A stretch of DNA of 64,000 nucleotides from Prorocentrum cordatum (GCA_963575745.1 CAUYUJ010022526.1:1-64000), one strand, 5' to 3'; positions 21,348-31,814 are shown, counted from the stretch's first letter. Made by a program: numbers and translations. The notes: generated from the sequence alone by a model not told the origin.

Positions 21348-21596
21348 TGATCGGTTTCTCCTTCATTCATCGCTTTGCCGATCGGCGCGGGCCCTCGCAC
21401 AACCTCCCCCCCCCCCATGGAGTAGAACTTGGCTGTTCTTGGCGCCTGTTTCGAGCAGGCGGAGTCTCCCCAACAGGACGCACTGTTGCAAGTAGTCGCG
21501 TATTCAAGCAGAGGTCCGAAGCCAGACCCGCCCCCTTCTCCCCTTCCCCCCCCCCTTCAGCCCAATGTCGAAACGCCGAAGATGAAAACGTTCGCA
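21348..21596. mobile_element. Dispersed element F4, copy 1
   Basis: Shares TTTGCCGATCGGCGCGGGCC, CTTGGCTGTTCTTGG, CTGTTTCGAGCAGG and AATGTCGAAACGCCG with copies at 26632-26863 and 42038-42272. The ends are weakly inverted (TGATCGGTTTCTCC versus TGCGAACGTTTTCATC on the other strand). No coding capacity. Confidence 0.65.
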
Positions 21597-21827
21597 AAGG
21601 AGGGAGGGACCGAGGGGGGGGGCAAGACGCTGGGCTGGGCACCCGGGGCCCCGCTGGTGGGCGGAGGCAGAGCGGTGCCCGTGATGGCTGCCCGCGCGCC
21701 CGTGGGCCCGCCGGCCGTGCGCCTGCGCCTTCGACGGGCCGCCTTGCCGAGACGCCAGGCGCCGCGGGCAAAGGTCTGCTCCGTTGAAGACACCTCGCCG
21801 CCGTGTCCGGCAAGTGAACAAGGAAAT

Positions 21828-21950
21828 TGATGATGCTGATGATGATGCTGATAATGATGATGATGCTGATGATGATGCTGATGATGATGATGCTGATGCT
21901 GATGCTGATGCTGCTGCTGATGATGAGGATGTTGATGCTGATGATGATGC

Positions 21951-21985
<35 letters not shown>

Positions 21986-22046
21986 GTGATGACGATGATG
22001 ATGATGATGATGGTGATGATGATGCTGATGAGGATGTTGATGATGA

Positions 22047-22080
<34 letters not shown>

Positions 22081-22092
22081 CTGATGATGACT

Positions 22093-22133
<41 letters not shown>

Positions 22134-22215
22134 GTGATGATGGTGATGAGGGTGATGATGGTGCTGATGATGATGATGATGCTCATGCTGATGTTGCCGC
22201 TGATGATCATGATGA
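21828..22215 (+). repeat. (GAT)n degenerate array
   Basis: GAT/GCT triplets with scattered changes, ending in GGA repeats near 22215. Open in five frames. Confidence 0.9.
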
Positions 22216-22334
22216 TGAGGAGGAGGAGGAGGAGGAGGAAGACGGCTACTCTTGCCTGGGGTCACTCTTGCGGGCAGCCGGCCGATCCTGGCCTGGCCTG
22301 GGGCGGAGGGTATACAGCAAGTTTGAGCAGGTCT

Positions 22335-22480
22335 CTTACAGTGGAGACCCATGCCAAGAAGCACCCTGCTTGCCTCCAGGGTGCCCTGGAACACCCTCGT
22401 CGTCGTCGTCGTCGTCGTGTCCTGGGGGGTCTCAGGGTTCGGTGTCTTGTGGAGAGTTTTCCTGTGTCTTGTGGAGAGTT
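22335..22480 (+). repeat. Dispersed repeat R7, copy 1
   Basis: TACAGTGGAGACCCATGCC, AAGCACCCTGCTTGCCTCCA and GGGTGCCCTGG, then a (TCG)n insertion (22397-22423), then GTCCTGGGGGGTCTCAGGGT and TGTGGAGAGTTTTCC. Other copies: 32478-32626 (minus) and 43251-43432 (plus). Confidence 0.7.
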
Positions 22481-22485
22481 TTCCT

Positions 22486-22713
22486 ACTTTAGGAGGCAAG
22501 TCCTTGGAGGTCAAAGCCAGCACTGGCGCTGGTAAATCCGTGGTCAACAACTGCTCTAATCCAACACACTCCCGCTTCAGTCAGCATGAGCCCGCTCAAT
22601 CTGGCTTGATAGGGCTGAATCGTTTGTTTTCTCCACCTCAATCTGGCGTAGTGGCGAGCCCAACAGCCCTTGGTGCTTCTTGCGAAGACCTCACAGAAGT
22701 TGCCTCCTAAAGT
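22486..22713. mobile_element. MITE family F3, copy 1
   Basis: Exact 14-bp terminal inverted repeat: ACTTTAGGAGGCAA at 22486-22499 and TTGCCTCCTAAAGT at 22700-22713. A weaker GGAGGTC/GACCTC pairing lies further in. Length 228 bp, no coding capacity, no clear target duplication. Confidence 0.7.
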
Positions 22714-23107
22714 GCAGATGCTCGATGTCTATTCATGGGAGCCTTGGGCGGCGACACTGAAATCAGCTTGTCCTGCATCTGGACCGCGTAGGGACCGCAT
22801 TTGGCCCATGCTCCTGCTCCCCCTCTCCCCTACTGTTCCCCCTTCTCCTCCTCGTCCTTCTAGTCCCCGCGAATCCACTCCAAACATGGTCCAAATATGG
22901 TCCAACTCTGTTCCCGGTCCAAATCAGGCCCAAAGCGGACAGCGCGGGGGGGCACGCAGGCTCCCAATGAAACGGACACCAAGCAAGATGCACCGCCGCC
23001 GTGCCTGGGACATGGCTGGGCGCGGCCGCGGAGCTGGGCGCGCGGCCTCCCGGTATCCCAGGCCCAGGATGGGCCTGGCCCAGGGGCGGTGGTTACAGTC
23101 GGCGTCA
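22714..23107. other. No gene supported
   Basis: C-rich and GC-rich unique-looking sequence. Frames are open on both strands without a recognisable product. Confidence 0.4.
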
Positions 23108-23265
23108 CCCCAACGTACTAATACTATGTGCGCGTCGCCCCCCCAGGGGCGACGCGCGCACCGAGAAATCTTATAGTATATGCGTCGTGGCGGGCGCTTT
23201 CTGGCCACACCGCTCGGGCGACGATATACTATAAGATGGGTTACTATGTTTTCGGGTCCTCCAAG
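23108..23265. repeat. Double-hairpin element F5, copy 1
   Basis: Hairpin 1: GTGCGCGTCGCCCC (23129-23142) pairs with GGGGCGACGCGCGCAC (to 23161). Hairpin 2: ATCTTATAGTATATGCGTCG (23168-23187) pairs with CGACGATATACTATAAGAT (23218-23236), loop 30 nt. A diverged copy at 41836-41995 keeps hairpin 1; a partial copy starts near 43645. Confidence 0.7.
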
Positions 23266-23334
23266 GAGGACATGTAGTACTAGTCTGTGTCTGTGCGCCC
23301 CATACAGCAGTGCGCGCGCATCTCTCACTGTGCA

Positions 23335-23511
23335 TGTCCTGGGATGCCAACTTCAGCATCGGTGCTGGCATATCCGTGGTCGAGGATCCAATTCCGCCGA
23401 GTTCCGACGAATCCCCGTCTTCATCCAGCTTGATCCTGCCTAGTGGCCTTTGTCGGTTTCAGTAGCCCATCTCCCAGTCTCAAGAAGACCTCCCACGAAT
23501 TGCCTTCTAAA
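23335..23511. mobile_element. MITE family F3, copy 2 (left end lost)
   Basis: Shares AGCATCGGTGCTGGCATATCCGTGGTC-like sequence and the right end AAGACCTCCCACGAATTGCC plus TTCTAAA with copy 1. The left TIR is absent or decayed. Confidence 0.55.
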
Positions 23512-23524
23512 TCTCGTCGACCTG

Positions 23525-23603
23525 TGAGGAAGAGGAGGAGGACGAGGAGGAGGAGGACGAGGACGAGGAGGAGGAGGAGGAGGAGGAGGAGGAGGAGGAG
23601 GGC
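23525..23603 (+). repeat. (AGG)n microsatellite
   Basis: AGG/ACG triplets. Confidence 0.9.
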
Positions 23604-23619
23604 GGGGAAGCGGGGGCTG

Positions 23620-24480
23620 GACGGCTTCGCAGCCGTTTCTGGTCAGGCCTCCAGGCGTCTCGTTGCCAGCGCGGCGCGCCCGCTCCGCGCCCGCATGCCC
23701 CCGGTGGCGGCGGCGGCTGCGGTGGCGGCGGGCCCGGTCGGCGCCGTCCTGGCGTCCGCGCGCGCAGGCGTCCCGAGGGGGAGCGGCGAAAGTCGGGTGG
23801 AGGAATGGTCACCCCTGCCTCTACCCTTCGCGCCCGTTTTCCGCTTTCTGGGCCTCGGAGGCCCTCGTCGCCACTCGTGGGATTCGCCGCGAAATTCTGG
23901 TCATAACGCACCCCAGGAAACGTCCGCGGAGTAGCGGTATCGGTGCCTTTTGGCTTCCCCAGGAAGGTTGGGGTCAGACGAAGGCAGAATCGAGACCAAA
24001 TCAGACGGGTATACATCGGAACTCTTTGAGGATCGGCGGGTTCGGAGGATGTATCGGGCGTTGCGGCCGTTTCAGAGCGTTCTGGAGCGCTCTGAGAGCG
24101 TTCCAGAACGTTTTGGAACGGATTCATCTCGATGCGAGGCCCGTCCGAGAGGGGGACCAAGAGATCCGATGTTCCGAAACAATTTGGGTGGCCGGTTCTC
24201 TGCAATTTTCGGCCTCCGGCAGCCCTCAACGGGCCCTCGGACCGTCAAACAGCGGTTCGGGATGAAAAGCCAGTCTTGGGGGAAGTGGTCCAGACCTCGG
24301 GTGCATGCATCAAACAAGAATTGAGCGCCAGGTGACTGGAGCGGGGGAGGGGGAGGGGGAGGACTACCCTGGCAAGACGTCTTGATAGCAGCAAGGGTGA
24401 CGAGGCGGGTCGTGGAGTAGGAGGTCGGCTATGTGGGGTCAGGGGTGAGAGCACGGCCATGTGCACCTTGGTATGCTGTG
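23620..24480. other. Dispersed repeat F10 and a 33-bp palindrome; no gene supported
   Basis: 23835-23975 is related to 45590-45705 and, inverted, to 60740-60815 (shared GGGATTCGCC-CGAAATTCTGGTC and AGCGGTATCGGT). A near-perfect palindrome, CGTTCTGGAGCGCTCT then GAGAGCGTTCCAGAACG, lies at 24078-24110. An Ala/Arg-rich plus frame at 23640-23815 is not recognisable. Confidence 0.45.
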
Positions 24481-25128
24481 AAGGTTTTCTCGACTACCGG
24501 AAAATTACAGACCGATTGCCACAATTCCGCTATCATACAAGCTGTTTTCGCGACTCCTTGACAACAGGCTGCACGATATTCTCGACGCAAGCCAGAGGCC
24601 CAACCAAGCTGGATTCCGCCAAGGTCGAGGCACCGCCCACCACCTTTTCACGCTACCTGTACTGCAAGAAACGGCTGACGAGTGGCAGCTGCCCTTGTGG
24701 TTGGCGACAATCGATTTTAAAAAGGCGTTTGACAGCGTCACGCACGAGAGCATTTGGGCGGCACTTGCAGACCCAGGGGTCCAACGACCATACGTGCGTC
24801 TCTTGCAACATATATATCCCAAACAAACAGGAGCAATACGCACTGACCACACGAGCAAACATTTCTCTATACAGCGGAGCGTGAAACAGGAAGACCCTCT
24901 CAGCTCCCTTCTCTTCAACAGCGTCACAGAGCATCTGAGGCGTTCGCTGACGTGCCGCTGGGGCAACCACAGCATCGGTATATCACTTGATCTTCAATCG
25001 CGCTCCAAGCTCACCAACCTGCGCTTCGTTGATTAAATTATTATTGTATCATCGTCTGTTGATCACATCACGAGCATGCTATCCGACCTCAGCAAGCAGG
25101 CGTCATGCATCGGCTTACACTTGTATCC

Positions 25129-25136
25129 CGACAATA
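25129..25136. repeat. Target site duplication, TIR element F1 copy 1 (left)
   Basis: CGACAATA, paired with CGACAAGA at 25803-25810 (7 of 8). Removing the element and one copy restores the RT reading frame as YPDKTKILHN. Confidence 0.8.
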
Positions 25137-25802
25137 GAAAGAGCGTGTTCTACCGCTGCTGGCGGAAAACCGGGGGGGGGGTCACTACCGGTTCGAACCC
25201 CTCCCCCCCCCCTCCGGAAAACCGGAAGAGGGTCACTACCGGTTCGAACCCCTCCCCCCCCCGAGTTCATCATGAAAAGGGGGGGGGGTCACTACCGGTT
25301 CGAACCCCCCCCCCCCTTCGAAAACCGAGGGGGGGTGCGGACAGGGTGGGGACGGTGGTGGTGGGGACACTGGTGAGGGGACAGCGGGACAGTGGTGGGG
25401 ACAGTGGGACAGTGGTGGGGACGCTAGTGGTGGGGATGGGGACAATGGTGAGGACAATGGTGGGGACAGTGGGACAGTGGTGGGGACGGTGGTGGTGGGG
25501 ACAGTGGTGTGGGGACAGTGGGAATGTGGTGGAAACAGTAGGACAGTGGAGGGTACAGTGGTGGTGGGGACAGTCGTGAAGGCGGTGGCGAGGACGGCGG
25601 TGGGACACTGGGACAGAGGTACAGTGGGGACAGTGGTAGGGACAGCGGGGACAGTGGTGGGAACAGTGGGACAGCTCAGTGGCTCGAACCGGTAGTGACC
25701 CCCCCCTCCAGTTTTCGAGGGGGGGGGGGCTCGAACCGGTAGTGACCCCAGGAAAAGGGCGGCAATTTTCCACAGTACAGCGGCGGTGGATCACGCTCTC
25801 TC
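25137..25802. mobile_element. TIR DNA transposon F1, copy 1 (non-autonomous)
   Basis: TIRs GAAAGAGCGTGTTCTACCGC and, on the other strand, GAGAGAGCGTGATCCACCGC; 21 of the first 25 positions agree. Inside are three copies of GGGTCACTACCGGTTCGAAC then C-runs, a core of GGGGACAGTGG-type minisatellite (25340-25680), and two inverted copies (GTTCGAACCGGTAGTGACCC-like). There is no transposase. It inserted into the dead LINE. Confidence 0.85.
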
Positions 25803-26631
25803 CGACAAGACGAAGATTCTACACAACGGCCACGGACTCACTCACAGGGGGCGACCTCCAGCACGTGCACATGCGAACGGCATGGTGATCGAAATAATCC
25901 TTCCCTACCGCTGCACCAAATATTTGGGGAAACGGATACAATTCTCATGCCAGCACAAAGCCGACCTCGACAACAGGATCGCCAATGCATGGAATAAGTT
26001 CAACATCCGGACGGAAGAACTTACCGACACATCGGATTCTTTACGTGACTGATTCTGGCTATTCAGCGGCACGATTACACCCACTGTGTTGTGCGGGAAC
26101 GAAAGTTGGACGCTTACACGCGATATGCAAAATATATTAAACAAGATCCAGCGCCGGATGCTCCGTATGATTGTGCGTGTGCCGAGACGGCGGCTATTAC
26201 TCGGCTCAGACACCTACGCCGCCGCGCCCTTCAACTCGAGCGCACCTCATTGGAGCCTTGGCCAGAATGCATCAAACGTGCCACGCACGAGGCAAATCGA
26301 CGAATGCGCGAATGTAACGTGGACTGTTGGGCAGCTGTGTACAGGCGGAAAAATTGGAATGCGCACGGGAAGTGGTTTTTATTGAGTCATCCGAATGGCC
26401 AGTTCAGATTCTGAGCTGAACTCCGCAACTAGACCTACGCATGCCAGCCCGACGGCGCACAGGGCGACCCAGGACCCGGTGGGCAGACGATATCGAACAA
26501 CACCTGTTGACTACCGTTGGTGACGCAGACTGGAAACATGTTGCGAAGACAGGGGCGTGGGACCAACTACGGGATAGCTACACCATGCTGTGAGCGGGCC
26601 TCGGCTCCCCCGGCAGCTCCCTCGCGGAGCT

Positions 26632-26863
26632 TTGCGCCGGCTTTGTTTTTTGCTTTTTTGTTTTGCCGATCGGCGCGGGCCCTCGCCCCCCCCCTTCCCC
26701 CCCCCTTGGAATAGATCTTGGCTGTTTTTGGTCCCTGTTTCGAGCAGGTGGATTCCCTCCCGCCGGACACGCGGTTGCAAACAGTCGCATTAAGTAGAGG
26801 TCCGGAGCCAGATCCCCCCTCCTTTTGCCCAGTGTCGAAACGCCGGATAAGGAAACGGTCACA
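26632..26863. mobile_element. Dispersed element F4, copy 2
   Basis: Same body as 21348-21596. It starts about 40 bp after the LINE stop codon. Its right end, GGATAAGGAAACGGTCACA, corresponds to the other copies. It is not part of the LINE, because copies occur without one. Confidence 0.65.
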
Positions 26864-27045
26864 AGGCCTTACGGCTGGTACGGCCGATGCCGCCGACCTT
26901 GAAGGGGAAACCCGAGGCGTGTGGGAGGCCAGGGATCGAAGGGGAAGGCTGCTCCCAGGGAGGGGGGCTTCCCCACGGGCAGGCGGGTCACAGCCCCTGG
27001 GAGGGCGGGTCGCAGCCCCAGGGGCCTCCCCCCTATCCCCCCTTG

Positions 27046-27835
27046 GGAGGAGGAGGAGGAGGAGGAAGAGGAGGAGGAGGAGGAGGAGGAGGAGGAGGAG
27101 GAGGAGGAGGAGGAGGAGGGGAAGGAGGAGGAGGAGGAGGAGGAGGAGGAGGAGGAGGAAGAGCAATAATGATAATAAGCAGAATAATAATGACAATGAT
27201 AATAATATTAATAACAATAATAGTAGTAATAATAATAGTAATAATAATATGAATAATAAGAATAATAATAAGAATAGTAATAATAATAATATTAAGAATA
27301 AGAATAATAATAATAATAAGAATAAGAAGGAGAATGCTACTACTACTACTACTAATAATACTACTACTAGCGATGATAATAATAATAATTCTAATAATAG
27401 TAATGATTATAATAATGATACTAATTTTAATATTAATAATAGATAATAGTAATAATAACATTAATACTAGTAATAATAACAACACATAGAAACACGAGTA
27501 ATAAGACTAATACGAAGAATAATAAGAAGACTAAGGAACATTACGAATAAGAAGAACACTAATAATAATACTACTACTACTACTAATAATAATAATACTA
27601 ATAATAATAATATTAATAATAATAATAATAATAATAGTATTAATAATACTAATAATAATAATATTTATAATAATAATAATAATAAGAATAATAATAATAA
27701 GGAAAATAAGAATAATAAGAATAACAATAAGCATATTAATACTAATAAGAAGAAGAGGAGGAGGAGGAGGAGGAGGAGGAGGAGGAGGAGGAGGAGGAAG
27801 AGGAGGAGAAGGGAGAGAAGGAGGACCCCACCTGG
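27046..27835 (+). repeat. AGG - AAT - AGG compound microsatellite
   Basis: (GGA)n at 27046-27170, degenerate (AAT)n at 27172-27755, and (GGA)n again at 27752-27800. The change from GGA to AAT is abrupt at both ends. Confidence 0.9.
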
Positions 27836-28068
27836 GGGAGAAGGGATCAAAGGGAAGGGGCTTTCCTTCGACTCGATGACGACGTTGCTAGATCTCTGCT
27901 TGGCAGGGACGCGAGCGGTGACGGCGACAGCGACGACAACGACTCAAACAGAACAGACACACACACACACACACACGCCGACAGGGCCTGCGGGCTTGTA
28001 TAATTAAGGGATCTTGGCCGTCCAGACCAAACATGTGCGAGAGCACGATTCCCCAATCAATTGCAAGG

Positions 28069-28223
28069 TTAGGTCGGGCCAGTCCCTCTACAGGGAGAAT
28101 CTTCAACAACAGTTAAAACATAGCCTGGAGACGATTTATGTTTTTTTTGGTTCCGTTTTTTTCCAAAGCTATTTTTCATGTTTCTTTCAACTTCCGCCTG
28201 TATGGGGGACATGCCCGACCTAA
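28069..28223. mobile_element. MITE family F2, copy B
   Basis: TIRs TTAGGTCGGGCCAGTCCCTC and, inverted, TTAGGTCGGGCATGTCCCCC. Target duplications TTGCAAGG (28061-28068) and TTGTAAGG (28224-28231). The internal ACATAGCCTGGAGACGATTT matches copies A, E and F. Confidence 0.85.
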
Positions 28224-28231
28224 TTGTAAGG

Positions 28232-28997
28232 AGGTCTCATGCGAAACGGCTGCCCGTTCCGTGCGGGCCCGGGCTCCTCGTCCCTCGAGTGGAACTCTTC
28301 CGTGGTCCCCTCTTGTGGGAGTTTGCTGTGGGCCAACCACGACGCCAACGAGGTGAGAGGACTCACAGCGGCGACAAGGACGACATGGCGGAACTCAATC
28401 GAGAGCGCCTTCGTCACGGTTGCCGTATGAAGATACGAACCGTCACATAAGGCGGGGGCGTCCGTCAAGGAATGTGCCCAGAAGGCTTCAGACCCTAGGG
28501 GTTTCCTTGTCTGACGAGGGCGGCGGTGATATTTGTGGCCAGATCCACGATTGGTGTTCCACTGTCTTCCCGACCCTGCGTCCCTTATCCGATGTTTTTT
28601 TGTCCGACGCCCTCACCGTACGGCAGGTTCGTGTCGTGCCGACCCCCAGGCGGCGCCTCCAGCGCCGCCCATTGCGCGCTCCTCGCGCCAGGGAGGTGGG
28701 TCCAGCGCAGATCCAAGAAATCCGCGCGGAGCGCCAACAGTTCATGTTTTTTTTTCTCTTTGTTTTCTAGCTGGGGCAATGCCGTGGATGGTGGCAGTTG
28801 GCGCATTCAGATACTGAGGCCCGCGTTGTGGAGGCATGATGAGGCACGTTGGCACTCCTCCACGCGGCCGTCTCCGTTGGCCGAGGGGCCGCAGGGAGGG
28901 CCTCGGCCACCTCCGCAGCTTGGTCGGCGCAACACTGAACGTGGTTGGGAATCCCTGCGGCCGTATGAGCGACGCGGAACCTGATCTTCGGATGCAG
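28232..28997. other. No gene firmly supported; GC palindrome block
   Basis: A minus-strand frame (28220-28468) includes SIEFRHVVLVAAVSPLTSL and could be an exon, without a recognised family. 28650-28735 holds GGCGGCGCCTCCAGCGCCGC, a near-palindrome with a related flank repeated inverted at 38585-38670 and partly at 44597-44640. Confidence 0.35.
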
Positions 28998-29206
28998 CTC
29001 CTGGGAGGTCAAATTCTGATTTTGCCCTGGTCCGAAGTCCGGCTTAATCCGGCTTAGTCCTGTTCAATCCGGTTGAATCCTGCATAATCCTGCTTAATCC
29101 AGCGTAACCCGCTTAATCCGAGGCCCACTCCGGCGTAACAGCCCCCCAATGGGGCTTAATCTTTCTGAATCTTTCCGACGAAGACCTCCCAGTAGTTGCC
29201 TCTTAA
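28998..29206. mobile_element. MITE family F3, copy 3
   Basis: Left part TCCTGGGAGGTCAAATTCTG, right part GAAGACCTCCCAGTAGTTGC and CTCTTAA. The interior has become a short tandem array of CCGGCTTAATCC-like 11-13 bp units (29038-29125). Confidence 0.55.
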
Positions 29207-29209
29207 CGT

Positions 29210-29740
29210 ATCGGTGCCCGTGTTGAGTGGGCCCCGATGGCAGCGCATGACTTCACGGGGTCTGTCAGAACCGTGGCATGGACACCCCCGCGATTCCCAG
29301 TGAGCATGCGACTGCCATTGAACCTGCTGGAACCCTGGAATTCGCGAGCCGACCTAGTGCACGCTGGCCGCTACGGAGGACCACCTTCCTGATACTGGCC
29401 GCCGACGGAGAACAACATTCCTGAGAGGGATACCTGAAGAAGTGGGGCCAATCACAACCGTGTGCACTTGAAACGCGTACCCCATCTGAAAATTACAATT
29501 CCCTACAAGATTGGAGAAAGGGCTACAAAAGGATACTGTCGACGCACCGTCTCGGTGACATTTTCGGGAAACCATGGGGCCCGTAAGATTGGGACAGCTC
29601 TATCGCTCTCTCTCTCTCTCTCTTTCTCCCTTTCTCCCTATAGATCTATATTCACACGCTTGTATGTATATACGTATGTACATGTGTATATGTTAGCCAG
29701 CGTCGACCAAGACCAGCAAACTCTGTGGTGCTAATAATGT
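29210..29740. other. No gene supported
   Basis: Unique-looking sequence with a duplicated ACGGAG-ACCAC/ACAACATTCCTGA motif (29375-29420), a (CT)n run at 29603-29630 and TATATACG near 29670. Confidence 0.4.
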
Positions 29741-30440
29741 GGGCCAATCGACGTGGTACATTATATGTGGAGCAGTCTATATGGTGCAGTCCATACTGTG
29801 CAACCAATGGGATGCAATATATGTTGCGCAATTTACAACCTGCAAGGTATGCATTATATATGTATGTATGTATATATACATGTATATGTTGTGCAATATA
29901 TGCGGTGCAAGCTACGTGGTGCAAACTGTGTGATGCAGTCAATGTGCGACATTGGTGCAATCTTCGTGGTGCAATCTAGTCGGTGCAATCTATGTGGTGC
30001 AAGATATGTAGTGCAATACAGGTTGTGCACTAAATGCTGTGCAATGCAGGTTGTGCAATTTATGCTGTGTAATATACGTGGCGCAGCCCATGTTGTGCAA
30101 TCCAGGTTGTGCAATCTATGTGTTGTCCAACCTACGTTGTGCATCCTGTGTTGTGCAACACAGCACATGTGCAATCTATGTGGTGCAATCAATGCAATGC
30201 AGAAAGGTGTATCGCAATACACGTGGTACAACCGATGTTGTGTAACCTGTGTTGAGCAATCTATGTTGTGCAGTCTATGGTGTGCAGTCGTTGTGGGGCA
30301 AACATGTGTTGTGTAATACATGTGGTTGACCATCTGTTGTGCAATGTACGTTGTGCAATATCTGGTGCAACCTGTGCTGTGCAACGTATGTCGTGTAACC
30401 TGTGTTGAACAATGCAAGTGGTGCCATATATGTGGTGGAG
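29740..30440 (+). repeat. TGTGCAATCTATG minisatellite
   Basis: About 45 diverged 14-16 bp units such as GTTGTGCAATCTATG and GTGGTGCAATC. Met/Cys/Val-rich or His/Thr-rich translations are artefacts. Confidence 0.85.
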
Positions 30441-30529
30441 CAGTGTGTACATCCATACATCTATATAAGCACAAATATGGTACACACTATTGGTGCAATC
30501 TATGTTGTAAAATCTATGTGGTGCAATCT

Positions 30530-30985
30530 ATCGAAGACGCCTACTGCGAATCACCGCCGCCCCCTGCCTTTCTGGAAACGCCTATGTGGGCGAAAGTTGG
30601 GCTATACCAAGCTGTCGGACCATGTGTTCCCCGAGTCGGTCTGGAAAGCCTTCGGGGAACGCGTGCGGAGAGAAAGAGGAAATGGAGGAGAGGGAGGAAC
30701 AAGGAAGAGGAAGAGGAGGCCTTTTGGAAGCCTCTTGGGCCCCTGTTGGGGCCTCTTGGTAGGAGCTTCTGGGGGGCCTCTTGGAGGCCTCTTTCAAGCC
30801 TCCTTGGGCGTCTTGAGCGCCTTTGGGAGCTTCTTGAAGGCCTTCTCTGGCGTTCTTGGCCCGTCTGACGCCGTCGGAAGCCGTCTTGGGGGCCTCTCTG
30901 AACCGACTTGGGGCCGTCTTGGGGCGCTTCAGGGCCGTCTTGGAGGCCATCTGTGGAGTCTTGGAGGCCTCTTGGGCCGTCACAC
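30530..30985 (+). repeat. Composite CTTGG repeat, dispersed partial unit
   Basis: Head 30530-30665 (ATCGAAGACGCCTACTGCGA to GGGGAACGCGTG), AGG spacer, then CTTGG minisatellite. The tail is absent. It breaks directly into the TGTGCAA minisatellite. Confidence 0.7.
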
Positions 30986-30999
30986 TGCGCGGTGAATCC

Positions 31000-31655
31000 G
31001 TGGGCATTCGGGATCCCCGCGAAGTTTGAGGACTCGGGGAATTTTCCGAGGGTGTCTTGGACAACTGTCCTCCAGGGTCCCAGAACGGTGTGGTGGCGGA
31101 CCGCTCGGTGAGGTCGTTGGGAATTCCGAGGTCACCAGGCGGTCCTTCACCACACGGTCTCGGGGGCCCTGAGCCTGTCCGACCCTTTCCTTGGGAGCGT
31201 TGTTATCATCCCGAGGTCCCGGGGCCCAGCGAGAGCCCCCGGAGGTCGAAGACGGCTCAAAAAGGCCGAAGGCGGCCAAACACGTCCCACGACGCGGAGG
31301 AGGATGAGGAGGAGAAGGAAGAGGAGGAGGATGAGGAGGAGGTGGAGGAATCATCATAATCATAATAATAAGTGGGATGCACATAATACGACGATGACTT
31401 CTATTATCACTATTGTTCCCCAACTTTGAGGAAGACTACGAATAGTACGACACATTATATTCATACGTACGATATCAATCACACTTAGAACGCACTAACA
31501 TACTAATACGACTAAACATACTCATCGTACGATCACCAGCAATACTACGAGCACCATGAATACTACTATGAATACACATGCCAATAATACTGTTACTACT
31601 CATCATATTATTACATTTTAGTAATACTAATGAATAGTGCTGGTAGTATTAAGAA
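31000..31655. other. No gene; GC-rich then triplet/AT-rich
   Basis: 31000-31290 is GC-rich with open frames on both strands. 31300-31350 is AGG-rich. 31355-31630 is a degenerate ATA/TAC/ACT-rich stretch. Confidence 0.45.
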
Positions 31656-31814
31656 CCAGAAGAGGATGATGACGCTGATGCTGCTGATGTTGCTGCTGAT
31701 GTTGCTGCTGCTGCCGCTGCTGATGACGACGACGATGATGATGATGATGCTGATGATGATGCTGATGATGATGATGATGATGATGATGCTGATGATGATG
31801 ATGATTTGATTTGG

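Larger units (their letters stand above)
24480..26593 (+). pseudogene. Non-LTR retrotransposon reverse transcriptase, dead and interrupted
   Basis: The frame from about 24480 carries RT motifs in order: ENYRPIATIPLSYKLF, QAGFRQGRGTAHHLF, the metal-site block IDFKKAFDSVT (24713-24745), SVKQEDPLSSLLFN, and LRFVD. There the second Asp of the usual F/Y-A-D-D box is replaced by TAA (25034-25036). It is broken at 25137-25802 by a TIR element, then resumes with KTKILHN, YLGKRI, PTVLCGNESWTLT and QRRMLRMI. The C-terminus TGRPRTRWADDIEQHL and DWKHVAKTGAWDQLRDSY ends at TGA 26591. Stops and frame changes occur around 26050-26400. The endonuclease and ORF1 are missing, so the copy is 5'-truncated, as is typical of LINEs. 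Confidence 0.9.

Noticed and set aside
25175-25200. GGTTCGAACC motifs as tRNA T-arms
   Set aside because: No acceptor, D or anticodon arms can be drawn around them. They are repeated subterminal units of the F1 transposon.
28220-28468. Minus-strand ORF with SIEFRHVVLVAAVSPLTSL as a gene
   Set aside because: Protein-like in part, but without a splice signal, family match or clear start; kept only as a note.
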